A stretch of DNA of 5,583 bases from an uncultured Bacilli bacterium (GTDB lineage: Bacteria; Bacillota_I; Bacilli_A; RF39; UBA660). Each line of letters starts with the position of its first letter. Position 1 is the first letter of the stretch. The DNA lies in the NCBI GenBank assembly GCA_948750805.1, contig CAPZYV010000060.1, forward strand, positions 1-5,583, read 5' to 3'. The position numbers and the translations under genes were made by a program. Positions 4,713-5,583 of the stretch are shown here, piece by piece. The notes under the pieces were generated by a model. The model was not told the DNA's origin and did not search any database. It was given only the letters and a program-made list of their open reading frames with translations.

Positions 4713-5583
4713 ATAAACTTTTGTATATTTCTTTTAACTTTTTACCTACGTTTTTTATATCTCTTTGTTTTGCAACACTATAAGCATTACTAGTTAAATC
4801 TTTTAATTTACCATCAAAAAATAATTTTATTTTTTCTTCAAAATCATCTATTGTTTTTGCTTTATAAACATTTTTACCATCAACTAACCAATCATCAAAT
4901 ATTGGAATATCTCTAATTATTGCATTACATTTACACGCACAAGCTTCTATTATTGGTATTCCTTCTGTTTCTTCTAAAGTTGGAAATAAAAACAAATCTG
5001 CACCATTCATAGCAGCTTTAATCATTTCTGGCTCTACGTATCCTGCAAACATTAAATTATCTAGTTTGGTATTTACTGCTTCCTTTACTGGTTTTGTTGC
5101 TAAAGTAAGTGGACTATAACCAAACCAAATAAATTTATATTCGGGCATTTTCTTAGCTAACTCTACAAAGTCAACAATACCTTTTCTTTCAATGTATAAG
5201 CCTACACCAAAAATAACTTTATCATCTTTTTTATAACCATATTTTTCTCTAAAATTTTTACCTAGTTTTTTATCACTTTTAAAGAAATCTAATTCAATAC
5301 CATTAGATACATCATATATTTTTTTATTTTCTAAACCTTTATATCCTTCAAGTAATTTTTTTGAATATAACGTAGGAGTTACTATAACATCTCCTAATTT
5401 ATAACATTTAATAAGCCACTTCTTAAATAATTTAGAAGTTTGCTTAGCAAATATAAATCCATTTTTATAATCTTCTTCGGTAGAATGAGCATGATAAACT
5501 ATTTTTTTACCTTGCTTTTTAGCTTTTTTAGCAAGCATATAAGATTTAGGAAAATAAGTATTTATATGAAGTATATCATAATC
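4711..5583 (-). CDS. GT4 glycosyltransferase, CpoA/LafB-like glycolipid synthase (N-terminus cut by window edge)
   Basis: The frame is open to the right edge, with 290 visible residues; the ATG at 5538 is internal because conserved sequence (DYDILHINTYFPKSY) lies upstream of it. The layout is a GT-B, family 4 glycosyltransferase: HAHSTEEDYKNGF (31-43) and VIVTPTLYSKKLL in the N-terminal half, VSNGIELDFF at 92-101, then the donor-binding half with GVGLYIERKG (126-135), FIWFGYSP, and the EX7E motif in EETEGIPIIEA (204-214). The HINTY, HAHSTEED, RKGI-DF, FIWFG and RDIPIFDDWL pattern resembles streptococcal CpoA, which adds a second sugar to monoglucosyl-diacylglycerol. By analogy this enzyme probably extends a membrane glycolipid at the inner face of the cytoplasmic membrane; acceptor and sugar are inferred. 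Perhaps 30-60 N-terminal residues are missing. It abuts rsmD without a gap. Confidence 0.88.
   Translation of the reverse strand, partial: DYDILHINTYFPKSYMLAKKAKKQGKKIVYHAHSTEEDYKNGFIFAKQTSKLFKKWLIKCYKLGDVIVTPTLYSKKLLEGYKGLENKKIYDVSNGIELDFFKSDKKLGKNFREKYGYKKDDKVIFGVGLYIERKGIVDFVELAKKMPEYKFIWFGYSPLTLATKPVKEAVNTKLDNLMFAGYVEPEMIKAAMNGADLFLFPTLEETEGIPIIEACACKCNAIIRDIPIFDDWLVDGKNVYKAKTIDDFEEKIKLFFDGKLKDLTSNAYSVAKQRDIKNVGKKLKEIYKSL

Noticed and set aside
4532..4783. Plus-strand open frame of 83 codons
   Set aside because: It lies antisense to rsmD and the glycosyltransferase end, both firmly identified, and has no convincing start signal or family likeness.

Overview
The window is strongly AT-rich and has tight AGGAGG-type ribosome binding sites, short intergenic gaps and hairpin-plus-T-run terminators. 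This fits a low-GC Gram-positive lineage (Bacillota). A CpoA-like membrane-glycolipid glycosyltransferase and a lone prepilin suggest an uncultivated Bacilli- or Mollicutes-related gut lineage, but the taxon is an inference. TGA ends one gene at the normal family length, so the standard bacterial code (not TGA=Trp) is likely.

All genes but one lie on the minus strand, so transcription runs mostly right to left. From the right edge: a GT4 glycosyltransferase (N-terminus cut by the edge) is followed with no gap by rsmD (16S rRNA m2G966 methyltransferase, probable TTG start). Next comes a type IV prepilin-like gene with its own promoter and terminator, then nfo (endonuclease IV) with a near-consensus promoter. 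A gap of about 350 bases between nfo and uppS holds the only plus-strand gene, a 57-residue membrane miniprotein with a Cys-rich tail, closed by its own terminator. Divergent to it is uppS (undecaprenyl diphosphate synthase). Downstream of uppS lies a tandem pair of DUF1016/YhcG-type PDDEXK nucleases, the second cut by the left edge.

The genes look like separate housekeeping units (envelope lipid and carrier synthesis, ribosome modification, base-excision repair) rather than one pathway, plus an accessory nuclease pair. The most unusual signal is inside that pair. At exactly homologous codon positions both paralogues carry a perfect small hairpin with a 3-nt loop, yet the stem sequences differ by five compensatory base-pair changes. 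Both are flanked by the same five-base A/T run. This is a conserved structure with a diversified sequence inside a coding region, and ordinary protein conservation does not explain it.
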